Shown here piece by piece: positions 63,377 to 64,000 of a DNA stretch of 64,000 nt. The stretch is from Listeria grayi DSM 20601. GTDB lineage: Bacteria > Bacillota > Bacilli > Lactobacillales > Listeriaceae. Positions within the stretch are counted from its first letter, which is position 1. Every line of letters begins with the position of its first letter. The DNA lies in NCBI RefSeq assembly GCF_000148995.1, contig NZ_GL538352.1:620001-684000 (forward strand), read 5' to 3'. A program made the position numbers and the translations under genes. The notes below the pieces were generated by a model. The model was given only the letters and a program-made list of their open reading frames with translations, made no database searches and had not been told where the DNA came from.

Positions 63377-64000
63377 ATGGCTACCAAGCATGAGCAAATC
63401 TTAAAATATATTGAAAATCTTGCGGTCGGGGAAAAAATCTCAGTACGAAAGATCGCAAAAAATCTTTCCGTTAGTGAAGGGACTGCCTACCGCGCGATCA
63501 AGGATGCGGAAATCATGGGCTACGTTTCAACAATCAAGCGTGTGGGAACCCTCCGGATCGAGCGCAAGCAAAAAGACAGCATTGAGAAACTGACATTTGC
63601 CGAGATCGTCAATATGATCGACGGACAAGTTCTCGGTGGGCGTGAAGGGCTGTATAAGTCGCTTAATAAATTCGTGATCGGTGCGATGACGGTAGAAGCA
63701 ATGGAACGCTACACGGAAGCAGATAACCTTTTGATCGTAGGGAATCGTGTGAGTGCCCATGAATTAGCGCTGAAACGCGGAGCAGCTGTTTTGATCACTG
63801 GTGGTTTCGACACCGAAGAAGCGGTCAAAAAACTAGCGGACGAAAAAGAACTGCCGATCTTGTCGACTTCTTATGATACGTTCACTGTAGCAACGATGAT
63901 CAATCGGGCGATCTATGACCAATTGATCAAAAAAGAAGTCGTGCTTGTCGAAGATATTTTGACGTCGCTTGAAAACACTGCTTATCTGACGACTGCCGAA
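63377..64000 (+). CDS. ytoI: YtoI-like HTH/DRTGG/CBS regulatory protein (3' end beyond the window)
   Basis: 208 codons from ATG 63377 to the right edge with no stop. N-terminal HTH (HEQILKYIENLAVGEKISVRKIAKNLSVSEGTAYRAIKDAEIMGYVSTIKRVGTLRI), then a DRTGG domain (TFAEIVNMIDGQVLGGREGLYKSLNKFVIGAMTVEAM, LLIVGNRVSAHELALKRGAAVLITGGF). CBS and hotdog domains are expected beyond the edge. Known YtoI proteins are about 440 residues; ligand unknown. AGGTGTG precedes the ATG. Confidence 0.88.
   Translation, partial: MATKHEQILKYIENLAVGEKISVRKIAKNLSVSEGTAYRAIKDAEIMGYVSTIKRVGTLRIERKQKDSIEKLTFAEIVNMIDGQVLGGREGLYKSLNKFVIGAMTVEAMERYTEADNLLIVGNRVSAHELALKRGAAVLITGGFDTEEAVKKLADEKELPILSTSYDTFTVATMINRAIYDQLIKKEVVLVEDILTSLENTAYLTTAE

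Noticed and set aside
1-64000. Prophage, insertion sequence, integron, toxin-antitoxin or defence island
   Set aside because: Reading all frames, no integrase, transposase, capsid, restriction or abortive-infection type protein was recognised; the accessory genes are efflux, surface and pigment functions.

Overview
The window reads as chromosomal DNA of a low-GC Gram-positive bacterium of the Listeria group, or a close relative. The evidence is the gene order: dat next to pepV; ytmP-trmB; ytoP-ytpP-ytpQ-ytpR-sftA-murC; aroA, ccpA, tyrS; rpsD-ytsP-ezrA-nifS-thiI; argCJBDF; nadK; sppA-yteJ-tpx; ytxK-ackA; then usp, pepQ, ytkL and ytoI. This is the Bacillus/Listeria housekeeping backbone without sporulation genes. 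A secreted protein with GW-type modules, a common Listeria surface-anchoring module, supports this. I cannot name the species. The presence of C30 carotenoid genes argues against an ordinary L. monocytogenes-type genome.

Layout. 1-5 kb: a BceAB-type peptide-resistance ABC transporter cut by the left edge, a MurJ-type flippase, a PAP2 phosphatase and a small SH3-like protein. 5-9 kb: NADHX repair, Nudix, PepV and D-amino acid aminotransferase. 9-12 kb: two divergent efflux transporters with a MarR regulator, with several palindromes between them. 12-25 kb: tRNA modification (TrmB), a lactonase-like MBL protein, a cysteine-free CsoR-like repressor, M42 and M29 aminopeptidases, a thioredoxin-like protein, SftA, MurC and the stress proteins YtxGH behind a sigma-B type promoter. 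25-31 kb: AroA, a frameshifted ParB-like gene, CcpA and TyrRS under a T-box.

31-36 kb is the main accessory insert. A TetR regulator is followed by an HrtBA-like (heme-exporter type) ABC transporter and crtN-crtM, which together should make the yellow C30 carotenoid 4,4'-diaponeurosporene. 36-43 kb: ribosomal protein S4, an acetyltransferase, the free-methionine sulfoxide reductase, EzrA, the NifS/ThiI sulfur pair and a membrane-anchored nuclease. 43-48 kb: a complete argCJBDF operon (glutamate-derived steps to citrulline). 48-54 kb: NAD kinase, SppA, an RDD protein, Tpx, and a TetR-controlled drug efflux pump. 54-64 kb: a secreted beta-helix protein, YtxK-AckA, a large GW/Ig-like surface protein, UspA, an Rrf2-methyltransferase pair, PepQ, a UPF0173 hydrolase and the start of ytoI.

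Units are separated by clear hairpin terminators, several of them bidirectional between convergent genes. I saw no tRNA or rRNA genes, insertion sequences, phage genes or CRISPR arrays. The least ordinary items are the carotenoid/HrtBA cassette, two tandem GNRA-capped hairpin repeats between the tyrS T-box terminator and tyrS, the metal-ligand-free CsoR homologue with its own operator-like site, the broken ParB-like gene, and a probable AUC start codon in ytpQ.
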